Positions 52,776 to 60,754 of a stretch of 64,000 bases of DNA are shown here, in pieces. Under the pieces are notes generated by a model, which did not search any database, was not told where the DNA came from, and was given only the letters and a program-made list of their open reading frames with translations. Both the position numbers and the translations under genes were made by a program. How positions within the stretch are numbered: position 1 is the stretch's first letter; each line of letters opens with the position of its first letter. Origin of the DNA: Acidobacteriota bacterium. Its GTDB lineage: Bacteria; Acidobacteriota; Thermoanaerobaculia; Multivoradales; SZUA-115. The stretch covers positions 1-64,000 of the forward strand of contig JAJRVQ010000029.1 of NCBI GenBank assembly GCA_024277255.1, in the 5' to 3' direction.

Positions 52776-53422
52776 CGGTGGCAGGTCGAGCAGCTGTCGA
52801 GCGTCTCGATTCCGTATTCTTCGACCAACCGGGCACCGATCACCGATTGCGGCTCGCTGGGCTCGTAGTCGGCATTGAAGATCTCTTCGCGCGGTCGTAC
52901 GTATTTCTCGGGGTTGCGATGGCACTCCAGGCACCATTCCATCTGCAGCGTTTGGGCTTGGTAGATCAGCGGCATCTCGGTCACCTTGCCGTGGCAGGTG
53001 AAGCAGGAGACTCCGCGCGCCAGATGGATCGAGTGGTTGAAATAGACGTAGTCGGGCAAGTCATGGACCCGCTGCCACTGGATCGGCTCGTTGTCGCGAA
53101 AGCTGGCGCGCACCGGTTCGAGCAACTCGGCATCGGTCCAGATCTGCTTGTGGCAGTTCATGCAGGTCGAGGTAGGCGGAATGCCGGCGTAGGCCGAGGT
53201 CTCGGCGGTGGTGTGGCAGTAGCGGCAGTCGATTCCCAGGCCGGCGGTGTGGTGATCATGCGAGAAGGGAACGGGCTGAGCCAGAGCCACGCCTTGGCCG
53301 GTGTTGTAGGTCGAACGGTCGAGGACCATGAAGATCCACACCAGGAAAGCGACGATGAACACACCGCCGTAGATCGTCGCCTTGGCGAGCGTGTTCGTGC
53401 TGCGTTTGAAAATTTGCGCCAT
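52772..53422 (-). CDS. actA: Alternative complex III pentahaem cytochrome c ActA
   Basis: 216 residues. N-terminal anchor helix (12-36) and five CxxCH sites (CRYCH, CMNCH, CFTCH, CLECH, CSTCH). It is the first gene of a 12-gene cluster running to ctaF. The pentahaem arm moves electrons from Fe-S clusters towards ActE and the caa3 oxidase. Its upstream region has the twin TACTTGAC motif. Confidence 0.9.
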   Translation of the reverse strand: MAQIFKRSTNTLAKATIYGGVFIVAFLVWIFMVLDRSTYNTGQGVALAQPVPFSHDHHTAGLGIDCRYCHTTAETSAYAGIPPTSTCMNCHKQIWTDAELLEPVRASFRDNEPIQWQRVHDLPDYVYFNHSIHLARGVSCFTCHGKVTEMPLIYQAQTLQMEWCLECHRNPEKYVRPREEIFNADYEPSEPQSVIGARLVEEYGIETLDSCSTCHR

Positions 53423-53771
53423 CTAGCTTGAACCTCGTGTCGTCGCCGAACCGCCTCTTAGTTCCCCTGGGAGTCAAGTATTCGACTAGACAAAACTGGG
53501 CACAGTGACCTGGTGGTCAAGTACTGGTCGATGTTTTTCCAGGTGGGAGTTGTCGGGCGAGTGCAACGATGACGATAGCGGAGTCCACCAAGCGCCGCAA
53601 GGAGCTTGTGAAAACCGTCACAAGGCGCGGATGGTAGCGGATTGGGAGAGGGGGCGCAAGAGGATTCTGAGTCCTTTCTCCGAGTCTTGACTCCGGCACC
53701 CGGAGGGGCTCTTGCCGGGTGATTGCGGCTGCGCTATCCGGTGGTGGAGAAAAGGCGGTACTCTTCGCCGC
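53423..53771. promoter_or_regulatory. Divergent promoter region of the ACIII operon and the CaCA gene
   Basis: 349 bp without a gene. GTCAAGTA occurs at 53473-53480 and 53516-53523 (TACTTGAC on the actA strand), a candidate activator site 50-100 bp upstream of actA. 53697-53703 and 53715-53721 form a weak CACCCGG hairpin before the CaCA gene. I cannot assign -10/-35 boxes with confidence. Confidence 0.4.
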
Positions 53772-54713
53772 ATGGCTTTTTTGCTCTTGATGGTGGGAGT
53801 GGTGCTGCTCTATTTGGGCGGCGAGGTTCTGGTTGGCGGCGCCGCGCATCTGGCGCGTGCCTTGGGTATCAGCCCGCTGGTGATCGGCTTGACGGTAGTG
53901 GCCTTCGCCACCTCGGCTCCCGAACTTTGCGCCACGCTGATCGCGGTGTTGCACGGCGCTCCCGCTCTTTCCTTGGGCAATGTCTTCGGCTCCAACATCG
54001 CCAACGTTGCCTTGATCCTCGGCCTTGCCGCCATCATTCGGCCCCTGGCGGGCCAGGATCGCTTCCTGCGGCGTGAGATTCCGATCCTCATTGGCGTGGC
54101 GGTGATTCCGCTCTGGCTCCTGCGTGACGGCGTGGTCTCGCGGATCGAAGGAATGGTGATGGTCCTCTTGCTGGTGGCCTATGTGGTGCACCTCCTGCGC
54201 GAAGGCCGTCCGTCCGCCATCGCCCTGGAAGAGGTCGAGGAAGAACTCGCCGAGGCGGCTCGGCCGTGGTGGCTCTCGGCGCTGGCCGTGGCCGTAGGGT
54301 TGGGGATGCTGGTCTGGGGTGCCGATATCTTGGTCAGTTCCGCCACCACCCTGGCGCGAGCCATCGGCATCAGCGAGCGGGTGATAGGGCTCACCCTGGT
54401 CGCCTTCGGTACCAGCTTGCCGGAGTTGGCCAGCAGCCTCGCCGCCGCGCGCCGCCGCGAGGGTGACATCGTGCTCGGCAACATCGTCGGCTCGAACATC
54501 TTCAATGTCCTGTGTGTTCTCGGAGTGACCGCGATGGTGCGGCCGATTGCAGGAGATCCCGCGGCCGTGCGCATCGATCTGCTGGTCGGTCTTGCACTCA
54601 GCCTGGCCCTGGTGCCCATGCTCCTTTTCGGCCGCCGGCTCTACCTCGGGCGGTTCGAGGGCTTTGTGCTACTGGCTGCATATGGGACGTATGTGGGCTG
54701 GCTGTTCCTGTAG
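53772..54713 (+). CDS. Calcium/sodium (CaCA-family) antiporter
   Basis: 313 residues, ten helices in two inverted repeats. Each repeat carries an alpha motif: VIGLTVVAFATSAPELCATL then SLGNVFGSNIANVALILG, and VIGLTLVAFGTSLPELASSL then VLGNIVGSNIFNVLCVLG. The conserved Glu of both PEL motifs is present. YrbG-type exchangers swap Na+ for Ca2+. ATG 53772 is at the first helix. Confidence 0.92.
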   Translation: MAFLLLMVGVVLLYLGGEVLVGGAAHLARALGISPLVIGLTVVAFATSAPELCATLIAVLHGAPALSLGNVFGSNIANVALILGLAAIIRPLAGQDRFLRREIPILIGVAVIPLWLLRDGVVSRIEGMVMVLLLVAYVVHLLREGRPSAIALEEVEEELAEAARPWWLSALAVAVGLGMLVWGADILVSSATTLARAIGISERVIGLTLVAFGTSLPELASSLAAARRREGDIVLGNIVGSNIFNVLCVLGVTAMVRPIAGDPAAVRIDLLVGLALSLALVPMLLFGRRLYLGRFEGFVLLAAYGTYVGWLFL

Positions 54714-54913
54714 GGCGCTGCGACAGCTCGGTCTGCGTCGGGATGACGCAGCTGATAAGGGGGCGCCGTCTATCAACCAGGCAGCGTTGAAATACCACGC
54801 CCTATCCATTGGGTCCCGGCGGCCCTCAAGGGCTTCTCTGGCTCTTGATCGATTTCAGCCGATCTTTGTCAGTGATCTTGGTTCCTGATACAGTTTTCTT
54901 GGTTTCTGATTCG
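54714..54913. other. Spacer with a possible decayed 23S rRNA fragment
   Basis: 54745-54832 holds GCGTTGAAATACCACG followed by CCCTATCCATTGGGT, reminiscent of the 23S segment normally reading TTGAAATACCAC then a CCCT...GGGT helix. It is short, imperfect and orphaned. No gene is seen in this spacer. Confidence 0.3.
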
Positions 54914-55165
54914 GTGCGAACGGAAGGAACTATCCTGGCAGAGTCTTGGGCTTCGGTCGACGATGTTGCCGCTTACTTTGGTGTGGCCAAGGATTCCTTG
55001 TATTGGTGGATCGATTCGAAGCCTATCCCAGCGCAGAAGATCGGGAGACTGTGGAAGTTCAAGCTATCCGAGATGGATGAGCGGGTTCGTGGTGGTGGCG
55101 CAAGTCCACGCGCAGTTAAGCAGCGAGCCCCTTGGTGTAGAGAGAGTCGAGGAGAGAAGCGATGA
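54914..55165 (+). CDS. Excisionase-like helix-turn-helix DNA-binding protein
   Basis: 83 residues from GTG 54914. WASVDDVAAYFGVAKDSLYWW then IPAQKIGRLWKFKLSEMDE is a MerR/excisionase-type winged HTH, of the kind found in mobile and defence loci. The start is uncertain: GTG 54914, or a CTG (54934) after GGAAGGA, would begin close to the domain; the frame is open to 54809. The stop overlaps the ATG of a truncated partner by four bases. Regulator of an accessory module that is now largely lost. Confidence 0.7.
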   Translation: MRTEGTILAESWASVDDVAAYFGVAKDSLYWWIDSKPIPAQKIGRLWKFKLSEMDERVRGGGASPRAVKQRAPWCRESRGEKR

Positions 55166-55326
55166 GCACATCCGCTACTAGGTCGGGCCAGAAGGCGACA
55201 CCCAGGTTATTTGCGCGACAGCGACAGCTTCTAGTCCTACTGGAAGCATTGGGCGACCACATGGGTAACCTCGACTTCCAGAAGCTGCCGGCGAAGAGGC
55301 ACCGGTCAATTAGTCAGCTGCCTTGA
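55162..55326 (+). pseudogene. Truncated partner gene of the HTH protein
   Basis: 54 codons starting ATG 55162 in an ATGA overlap with the HTH gene. LFARQRQLLVLLEALGDHMG then LDFQKL reads like the opening of a larger protein (compare Panacea/DUF4065-type starts with a conserved xLQKLLY), then sequence turns into PAKRHRSISQLP and stops. I infer loss of the remainder by deletion. The family guess is weak. Confidence 0.5.
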
Positions 55327-55425
55327 TTCACGGCCAAATCCCCCGTTCTCGTCGACGGACCACTTTCACCATGGGCTGCTCGCGGGTAGTTGGGTGAAAC
55401 GGAGTTTCAGTAGGATGGGCCGATA

Positions 55426-56643
55426 GTGACCAAGGCAAGGAATCACAAGTGGGTCTTCAAGAGTCGTTTCAGGCGGAACGCCTTTGGTTGGCGGTCCCAG
55501 CCGGCGATTCAACGGGTCAAGGAGGCTGTGCGCGAGATCAAGAAGGTCGCTCGCAAGAACCCTGTCCTGGGGGCTGAGGGTGCCGTGGCCTTCCTCGAAC
55601 GGGTGTCTCCGGCGCTCGAAAGGGTCGACAGTTCTTCGGGCGCCATCGGGACCGCGGTCAACAAGGCGATCGATGAGTTGGTGCCGATTCTGGTCGAGGC
55701 TCCAGTCGATGCGAAGCAGCGGTGTCGATGGCTGGACCGGCTCCTCGAAGCCCTCCAAGAGGATGCGATCCCGTACATCGAGCTGCTGAGCGACCGCTGG
55801 GGCGAACTGTGTGTGACCAAAGAAATAGCCTCCTCGCAAGCCGATGACCTCATCGGTATCACCCGCATGGCTTTGAGCCCCAACAAGGAGCTTCGAGGCT
55901 ACTTCAGCGGTACCTCGGCCTGCCTGAGCGCCCTATTCCGAGCTGAGCGCTATGCTGAGCTGATCGAGTTAGTGAGTGGAGAGGTGATCTGGCCATACAA
56001 GCGATGGATGGCGATGGCTTTGGCCGCGCAAGGCCAGCAGGCGGAGGCCGTCCGGTTGGCGGAGTCCAGCCGTAGACCCTGGGACGGCAGTCTTGAGGTC
56101 GATCGCTTCTGCGAGGACACGCTGCTCTCCGAGGGGCGAATCGAAGAAGCGTACGAGCGCTACGGCTTGGTGGCGAACCGAGCCGGGACCTATCTTGCGA
56201 CCTTTCGCGCGGTGGTCAAACGATATCCCAGCAAGACGCCGAGCACCGTGCTCGCCGACCTCGTCGAGACAACGCCGGGAGAGGAAGGCAAGTGGTTTGC
56301 CGCCGCCAAGAGCGTCGGGCTTTACGCGGAGGCCCTGGCATTGGCCAGTCAATCGCCCTGCGATCCGCGCGCTCTCACCCGTGCGGCGCGAGACTTCTGC
56401 GAACAGCGGCCCGAGTTCGCCACCGGCGCCGGGCTCTTGGCGCTTCACTGGCTTGCCCTGGGGTACGGATACGAAGTGACGTCCGCCGATGTGCGGGCAG
56501 CCTATGAGGCGACGATGAAAGCCGCAGCACGGGATGGGAAGACCCATGAAGTCAAAGACCAGATTCGAGAGATGATCGCGGCCAGCGACTTGGGCGATCA
56601 TTCGATCTTGGAGGTCTTGGCAAGAGAACTGGGAATCACTTGA
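55426..56643 (+). CDS. Conserved hypothetical protein (TPR-like helical repeat)
   Basis: 405 residues. The N terminus is basic (ARNHKWVFKSRFRRNAFGW), then RVKEAVREIKKVARKNPVLGAEGAVAFLERVSPALE, followed by alternating amphipathic helices (AERYAELIELVSG, AAQGQQAEAVRLAES, GRIEEAYERYG) typical of TPR/alpha-solenoid proteins. I recognise this as a family that recurs in diverse bacteria without assigned function. Start GTG 55426. No partner nearby; a REP-like arm follows at 56645. Confidence 0.6.
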   Translation: MTKARNHKWVFKSRFRRNAFGWRSQPAIQRVKEAVREIKKVARKNPVLGAEGAVAFLERVSPALERVDSSSGAIGTAVNKAIDELVPILVEAPVDAKQRCRWLDRLLEALQEDAIPYIELLSDRWGELCVTKEIASSQADDLIGITRMALSPNKELRGYFSGTSACLSALFRAERYAELIELVSGEVIWPYKRWMAMALAAQGQQAEAVRLAESSRRPWDGSLEVDRFCEDTLLSEGRIEEAYERYGLVANRAGTYLATFRAVVKRYPSKTPSTVLADLVETTPGEEGKWFAAAKSVGLYAEALALASQSPCDPRALTRAARDFCEQRPEFATGAGLLALHWLALGYGYEVTSADVRAAYEATMKAAARDGKTHEVKDQIREMIAASDLGDHSILEVLARELGIT

Positions 56644-56644
56644 C

Positions 56645-56660
56645 TAGGTGCCACCCGATG
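56645..56660. repeat. Single REP-like arm (AGGTGCCACCCGAT)
   Basis: AGGTGCCACCCGAT just after the hypothetical's stop matches the left arm at 38321 and 39683. A clear inverted partner is not seen, so it is a solitary or decayed unit. Confidence 0.5.
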
Positions 56661-56748
56661 CGCACGGGAGATCGAAGTCGCTATCCGGCCTAGCAGTCCT
56701 CGGGCCGATAGTCCTCTTGCTCATGCTAGTTGTAGAGATGGGAAGCAG

Positions 56749-57507
56749 GTGAAAAAATCTAGCGGAATGCGACTGGGAATTCTGGCAGATATTCACGGCA
56801 ACCGATGGGCTCTTGAGGCGGTGCTTCGAGACGCTGAGGGCCGCGGCATCAACAGGTGGGTGAACCTGGGCGACTGCTTCTATGGCCCCCTCGATCCCGC
56901 CGGAACAGCTCAATGTCTTCGCCATATCGAGGCTACGACCATTTCTGGAAATCAGGATCGGATCTTGGTTTCACCGCCTGAAGGGTCCACGGGGCTGGCC
57001 ACACACCGGTTTGTGATGGATGCGCTGAGCGGCCAGGATCTCGACTGGCTCGGATCGCTTCCAAGTTCGGCCGTGGTGGGCGACGTGTACCTGTGTCATG
57101 GAACACCGCGCAGTGACGAGGAACCCCTGCTGGAGGATATCCGAGAGGGCGCGGTCGTTTTGCGCGGCAGCGGCGAGATCGTGAAGACTCTCGAAGCTGT
57201 TTCCGCGCCGGTCGTTGCCTGCGGCCATACGCATGTGCCTCGCCTGGTGGGTTTACCCAGCGGCTGCCTGGTGATCAATCCGGGGAGCGTCGGCCTCCCA
57301 GCCTACACCGACGACTCCCCCTGTCCGCACGCGATGGAGGCCGGTAGCCCGCATGCGCGCTATGCAGTGATCGAGAAGAGCTCCGGGGGTTGGGAAGTGG
57401 AGCAGCGAGCCGTGCCCTACGATTGGGATGCCGCGGCGCGACAGGCGCAGAGCCAGGAGCGCTCGGATTGGGCCGGCTGGCTGCGGACTGGCAGAGCTGC
57501 TTGCTAA
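56749..57507 (+). CDS. Calcineurin-like metallophosphoesterase (YfcE/MJ0936 type)
   Basis: 252 residues. Metal-binding motifs are in order: GILADIHGNRWAL (DxH), NLGDCFYGP (GD), ISGNQD (GNxD-like, Asn with Gln-Asp), LCHGTPRSDEE and VACGHTHVPRL (GHTH). Acts as a phosphodiesterase on nucleotides or related substrates. The start is GTG 56749; ATG 56767, six codons in, is equally likely. Confidence 0.82.
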   Translation: MKKSSGMRLGILADIHGNRWALEAVLRDAEGRGINRWVNLGDCFYGPLDPAGTAQCLRHIEATTISGNQDRILVSPPEGSTGLATHRFVMDALSGQDLDWLGSLPSSAVVGDVYLCHGTPRSDEEPLLEDIREGAVVLRGSGEIVKTLEAVSAPVVACGHTHVPRLVGLPSGCLVINPGSVGLPAYTDDSPCPHAMEAGSPHARYAVIEKSSGGWEVEQRAVPYDWDAAARQAQSQERSDWAGWLRTGRAAC

Positions 57508-57634
57508 CTGGCCGTCGCCTCAGTGGCAGGGATGCTCCTGGCCCCCCAGCGTCGGCTGCTAACAAGTTCGCGCGATATCCGCCTACGATATGCTCGCGAA
57601 CCATCTGCCGTGTAACGCTTAGGGAGGAACGGAA

Positions 57635-58450
57635 ATGAACAAGCTATGGATCGCCATGACACTCGCGGCACTGGCTGCCGGTCCGGTTGCAGCGGGTGTG
57701 GTTTACGAGATCGAGGTGACCGATCACGAGCAGTCCCCTCCTAAGTCGGAATCGATTCAGGCAGCTGTCGAGGGCCGCAATCTCAAGATGGGCACCGCTT
57801 CGCGCGGCAGCGGTGGTGAGGGTGAGATGATTTTTCGTGGTGATCGGCGCGAGATGATCGTGGTCGACCATGAAAAGAAGTCCTATTTGGTGATGGACGA
57901 AAAGGCGCTCGAGAGCTTCGTTGGGCAGATCAGTGGCGCCATGTCCGAGCTGGAGAAGACGCTCCAGAACCTACCCGAGGACAAGCGGGCGATGGTCGAG
58001 CAGATGATGAAGGGGCGGATGCCGGCCCAGGCGCCGAAGCGGCCGAAGAATGAACTCAAAAAGACCGGCGAGCGCGCCGACAAGAACGGCTATCCCTGCG
58101 CCAAATATGAGGTGCACCGGGGCGGGCGCAAGCTCCGCGAGATCTGGGTCACCGATTGGGACAACGTTGAGGGCGGCAAGGATGTGGCCGGCACCTTCGA
58201 AGAGATGGCCGACTTCTTCAAACAGATGCTGGATGCGATTCCCGACTTCGGTCAAAGGGAGGGAGCCGGTGACCCGGCCTTCGAGTTCTTGACAGAGATG
58301 GGCGGCTTCCCCGTGGTGACGCGCGAGTTTGCGGCCGACGGTTCGCTCGAGGGCGAGACCGCGCTGCGCTCGGCGAAGCGGCAGACGCTGGATCCGGAGG
58401 CATTCGAGCCCCCTTCGGGGTACAAGCGCCAGGAGATGTTGCGCCCGTAG
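57635..58450 (+). CDS. Secreted DUF4412 protein
   Basis: 271 residues. Signal peptide to about residue 20 (AGPVAAGV). VYEIEVTDHEQ, IFRGDRREMIVVDHEKKSYLVMDEK and the later YEVHRGGRKLREIWVTDWDNV match DUF4412, a periplasmic beta-rich family of unknown role. ATG 57635 follows AGGGAGGAACGG. Alone on the strand. Confidence 0.75.
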   Translation: MNKLWIAMTLAALAAGPVAAGVVYEIEVTDHEQSPPKSESIQAAVEGRNLKMGTASRGSGGEGEMIFRGDRREMIVVDHEKKSYLVMDEKALESFVGQISGAMSELEKTLQNLPEDKRAMVEQMMKGRMPAQAPKRPKNELKKTGERADKNGYPCAKYEVHRGGRKLREIWVTDWDNVEGGKDVAGTFEEMADFFKQMLDAIPDFGQREGAGDPAFEFLTEMGGFPVVTREFAADGSLEGETALRSAKRQTLDPEAFEPPSGYKRQEMLRP

Positions 58451-58491
58451 TCAGGCTAGGGACGAGCACCTCTCCGGTACTTGCCTGTCTG

Positions 58492-58665
58492 GTGGCCTTG
58501 GCCATCGTGATGGTTGCGAACCTCTTTGGCACTTTGGGCAAGACATCCTTGCTGGATGAGCAGGGGCGGCGAGTCGAGGGCTTGATCGTCGAGGTTCAGG
58601 CGATCGAGTTGGATGGAGCCGCCTTCCAAACCTTAGTTTATTCGTCGGTTGACGTCGTCGAGTGA
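58492..58665 (+). CDS. Possible small single-TM protein
   Basis: 57 codons from GTG 58492: VALAIVMVANLFGTLGKTSL then a polar tail EGLIVEVQAIELDGAAFQTL. Third-position base use is high-GC like neighbours, and the first 16 or so residues are hydrophobic, with a few more hydrophobic codons open upstream. No SD or homologue is recognised. Codon use alone supports it, so treat as tentative. Confidence 0.3.
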   Translation: MALAIVMVANLFGTLGKTSLLDEQGRRVEGLIVEVQAIELDGAAFQTLVYSSVDVVE

Positions 58666-58937
58666 TCTCTCCCGGCCGGTTGCCGGCGAGAACTTCGGGC
58701 ACGGCCTCGAGGTCTGGCGGTGCCTGGGCCATGCCGGTCGAGGAGTCTTTGACGCAAGCGGGCGATTCGCCGGCTGTCGTTCAGGCCACCTACACTCCCG
58801 GAGGAGTCCTTCGCTCATACGGGTGGTCCTCCACTCACCTACTTTCGGGTGGCGACTGCGTGGGGGGTGGAGGTTTATCCTTCTGGGTGGAGTGTGTCGT
58901 TATCTCCCGGCCTCCTGCCGCCCGAAAGGAGGGACCC
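58666..58937. other. Gene-free leader of the cytochrome pair
   Basis: No gene is seen. The segment is GC-rich with several CCTCC and GGAGG stretches that could fold, and ends GAAAGGAGGGACCC just before ATG 58938. Possible promoter and 5' untranslated region for the two hexahaem cytochromes. Confidence 0.4.
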
Positions 58938-59735
58938 ATGAAGCTCGCGAGAATTCACTTTCTCCTACTAGTAATCGCACTTGTAATTGCAGTTGTCTCG
59001 GCGGGCTCGGCGCAGACCTTCGGGGTCAAGAAGCGAACGCCTAGGCCGGACGAGTACGGTAACGTAGTGATGAACAACCACGCCGCCCGCGTGGACAGCA
59101 ACCCGGTGGTCTTCACCCACTGGCTGCACCGGGCCAAGTACACCTGTCGGCTCTGTCACGTCGATCTGGGATTTGCCATGACAGCCAACGAGACAGGAGT
59201 GAGTGAGCAGGACAATCGCAACGGCCTCTACTGCGGCTCCTGCCATAACGGCACCATCGCCTTTCCTCCCGAGGAGCTGACCGAAGGGGGTAAGACCATC
59301 AAGCACTGCGACCGCTGTCACTCACAGGGCAAGGACGTGGAGTTTGAGCACGACTTCTATGACTTCGTCAGGGGTTTTGCCAGGTCCCGCTTTGGCAACC
59401 GTGTCGATTGGATGAAGGCCGAGGATGAGGAGATGATCGTGCTTGCGGACTATCTGGAGGGGATCTCCGTCGAGCGTGACGATCTTATGATCGAGGAGGA
59501 CCGGCAGCTCCAGCCCAAGGTCGCCGGCATGCCCAAGATCATCTTCTCCCACGAGAAGCACTCCGTTTGGAACGGCTGCGAACTCTGCCATCCACAGATC
59601 TTCGGCGTTCGCGAGCGCGCCCAGGTCTACGACATGCAGGATATCTTCGAGGGTAGGTTCTGTGGTGCCTGCCACGGTGATGTGGCGTTCCCAACCACCG
59701 ACTGCCGTCTCTGCCACACTGAGGACGTTCGCTGA
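58938..59735 (+). CDS. Hexahaem c-type cytochrome (two c7-type trihaem domains)
   Basis: 265 residues with a signal peptide (to about 25, GSAQT). Two halves each have FxHxxH followed by three CxxCH sites: CRLCH, CGSCH, CDRCH, then CELCH, CGACH, CRLCH. These are c(7)-type trihaem domains used in periplasmic electron transfer. ATG 58938 follows AAAGGAGGG. The paralogous next gene starts 1 nt after. It faces a convergent haem-barrel operon. Confidence 0.88.
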   Translation: MKLARIHFLLLVIALVIAVVSAGSAQTFGVKKRTPRPDEYGNVVMNNHAARVDSNPVVFTHWLHRAKYTCRLCHVDLGFAMTANETGVSEQDNRNGLYCGSCHNGTIAFPPEELTEGGKTIKHCDRCHSQGKDVEFEHDFYDFVRGFARSRFGNRVDWMKAEDEEMIVLADYLEGISVERDDLMIEEDRQLQPKVAGMPKIIFSHEKHSVWNGCELCHPQIFGVRERAQVYDMQDIFEGRFCGACHGDVAFPTTDCRLCHTEDVR

Positions 59736-59736
59736 C

Positions 59737-60525
59737 ATGGGCGGGAAACGGTTCTGCGCACTTCGGATGCCGGGAGCCGGGTTGTGGATAGCTCTTACCC
59801 TGGCCTTCCTGGCGGCGATTGCGGTGGTGGCGCAATCGAACATCTTCGATCTACCTCCTCTGCCCAAGCCCGCGAGCTACGGGAACGTGCTCATTGACCG
59901 TCTCGCTGGCACCGAGGGCTCTAAAGCCGTCGGCTTCTCTCATTGGTCTCACCGCACCCGCTATTCTTGCCGGGTCTGCCATTTCGAGTTGGATTTCGTC
60001 ATGCTGGCTAACGCATCCGAGATCACCGAGGAGGCGAATCGCAATGGCCGCTTCTGCGGCGCCTGCCACGACGGCCAGATTGCCTTCGGGCATACCGACG
60101 AACACTGCTCGAAGTGCCACACGGGAAGCTCCAAGGGCAACGCCAAGCAGTTCAAGAAGCTCCGCAAGCTGCCGCGCGCCTCTTTCGGCAACAAGATCGA
60201 CTGGGTGGAGGCTGAAGACAGTGGCATGGTGACGCCAATCGCCAGCATCCTGGAGCCCGATTTCGAGCCCTTCCCTTTCAAGGAAGAGTTCGAAGTCAAG
60301 GCCGCCTGGATCCTCGTGCCTCCCGCCGACTTTTCTCACAACTCTCACCTGCGTTGGCTGGACTGCTCCAACTGCCACCCCGACCTCTTCAAGATCGAAC
60401 AGGAGGCCACCGAGAACCTGCTGATGAAGAACATTCTGCAGGGTCAGTTTTGCGGCGCCTGCCATCTGACGGTGGCGTTTCCGATCCAAGACTGCAAGCG
60501 CTGTCACACCAAGATGAGAGGCTGA
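59737..60525 (+). CDS. Second hexahaem c-type cytochrome (c7-type)
   Basis: 262 residues. N-terminal hydrophobic segment (about 16-32) is a signal or anchor. Six haem sites: CRVCH, CGACH, CSKCH, CSNCH, CGACH, CKRCH, in two trihaem halves, same layout as the preceding paralogue (GSKAVGFSHWSHRTRYSC is the shared entry motif). The pair arose by tandem duplication. A terminator-like hairpin follows the stop. Confidence 0.88.
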   Translation: MGGKRFCALRMPGAGLWIALTLAFLAAIAVVAQSNIFDLPPLPKPASYGNVLIDRLAGTEGSKAVGFSHWSHRTRYSCRVCHFELDFVMLANASEITEEANRNGRFCGACHDGQIAFGHTDEHCSKCHTGSSKGNAKQFKKLRKLPRASFGNKIDWVEAEDSGMVTPIASILEPDFEPFPFKEEFEVKAAWILVPPADFSHNSHLRWLDCSNCHPDLFKIEQEATENLLMKNILQGQFCGACHLTVAFPIQDCKRCHTKMRG

Positions 60526-60550
60526 GAGAGTGCGCTGGGAGCGCTCTCTC
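60526..60550 (+). terminator. Terminator-like hairpin after the cytochrome pair
   Basis: 60526-60536 pairs with 60540-60550 (11 bp, one mismatch, GGG loop). It begins just after the cytochrome stop codon and lacks a T-tract, so may work with Rho. Confidence 0.6.
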
Positions 60551-60619
60551 ACGGATTTGTGTCCTGTTCGCGATGCCTATCGAAGAGGTGCCGGTCGAAT
60601 AGTCAGGTCAAACGGTCAG

Positions 60620-60644
60620 CCCGCTACCCACCGGCAAACTGAGC
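60620..60644 (+). repeat. Dispersed repeat copy 2 (CCGCTACCCACCG family)
   Basis: Matches 33596-33620 at about 22 of 25 positions. Upstream of the hypothetical gene at 60755. Confidence 0.5.
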
Positions 60645-60754
60645 CACTACCGCCTGACCAGGTCTTCCTTGGATCTGAGTTTTGTGAGGCATAATGGTGG
60701 GAAGAACGGGTCTTGATCAGGCTGATGCATGGAGCGAGCGTCAATGGAGCGAAC

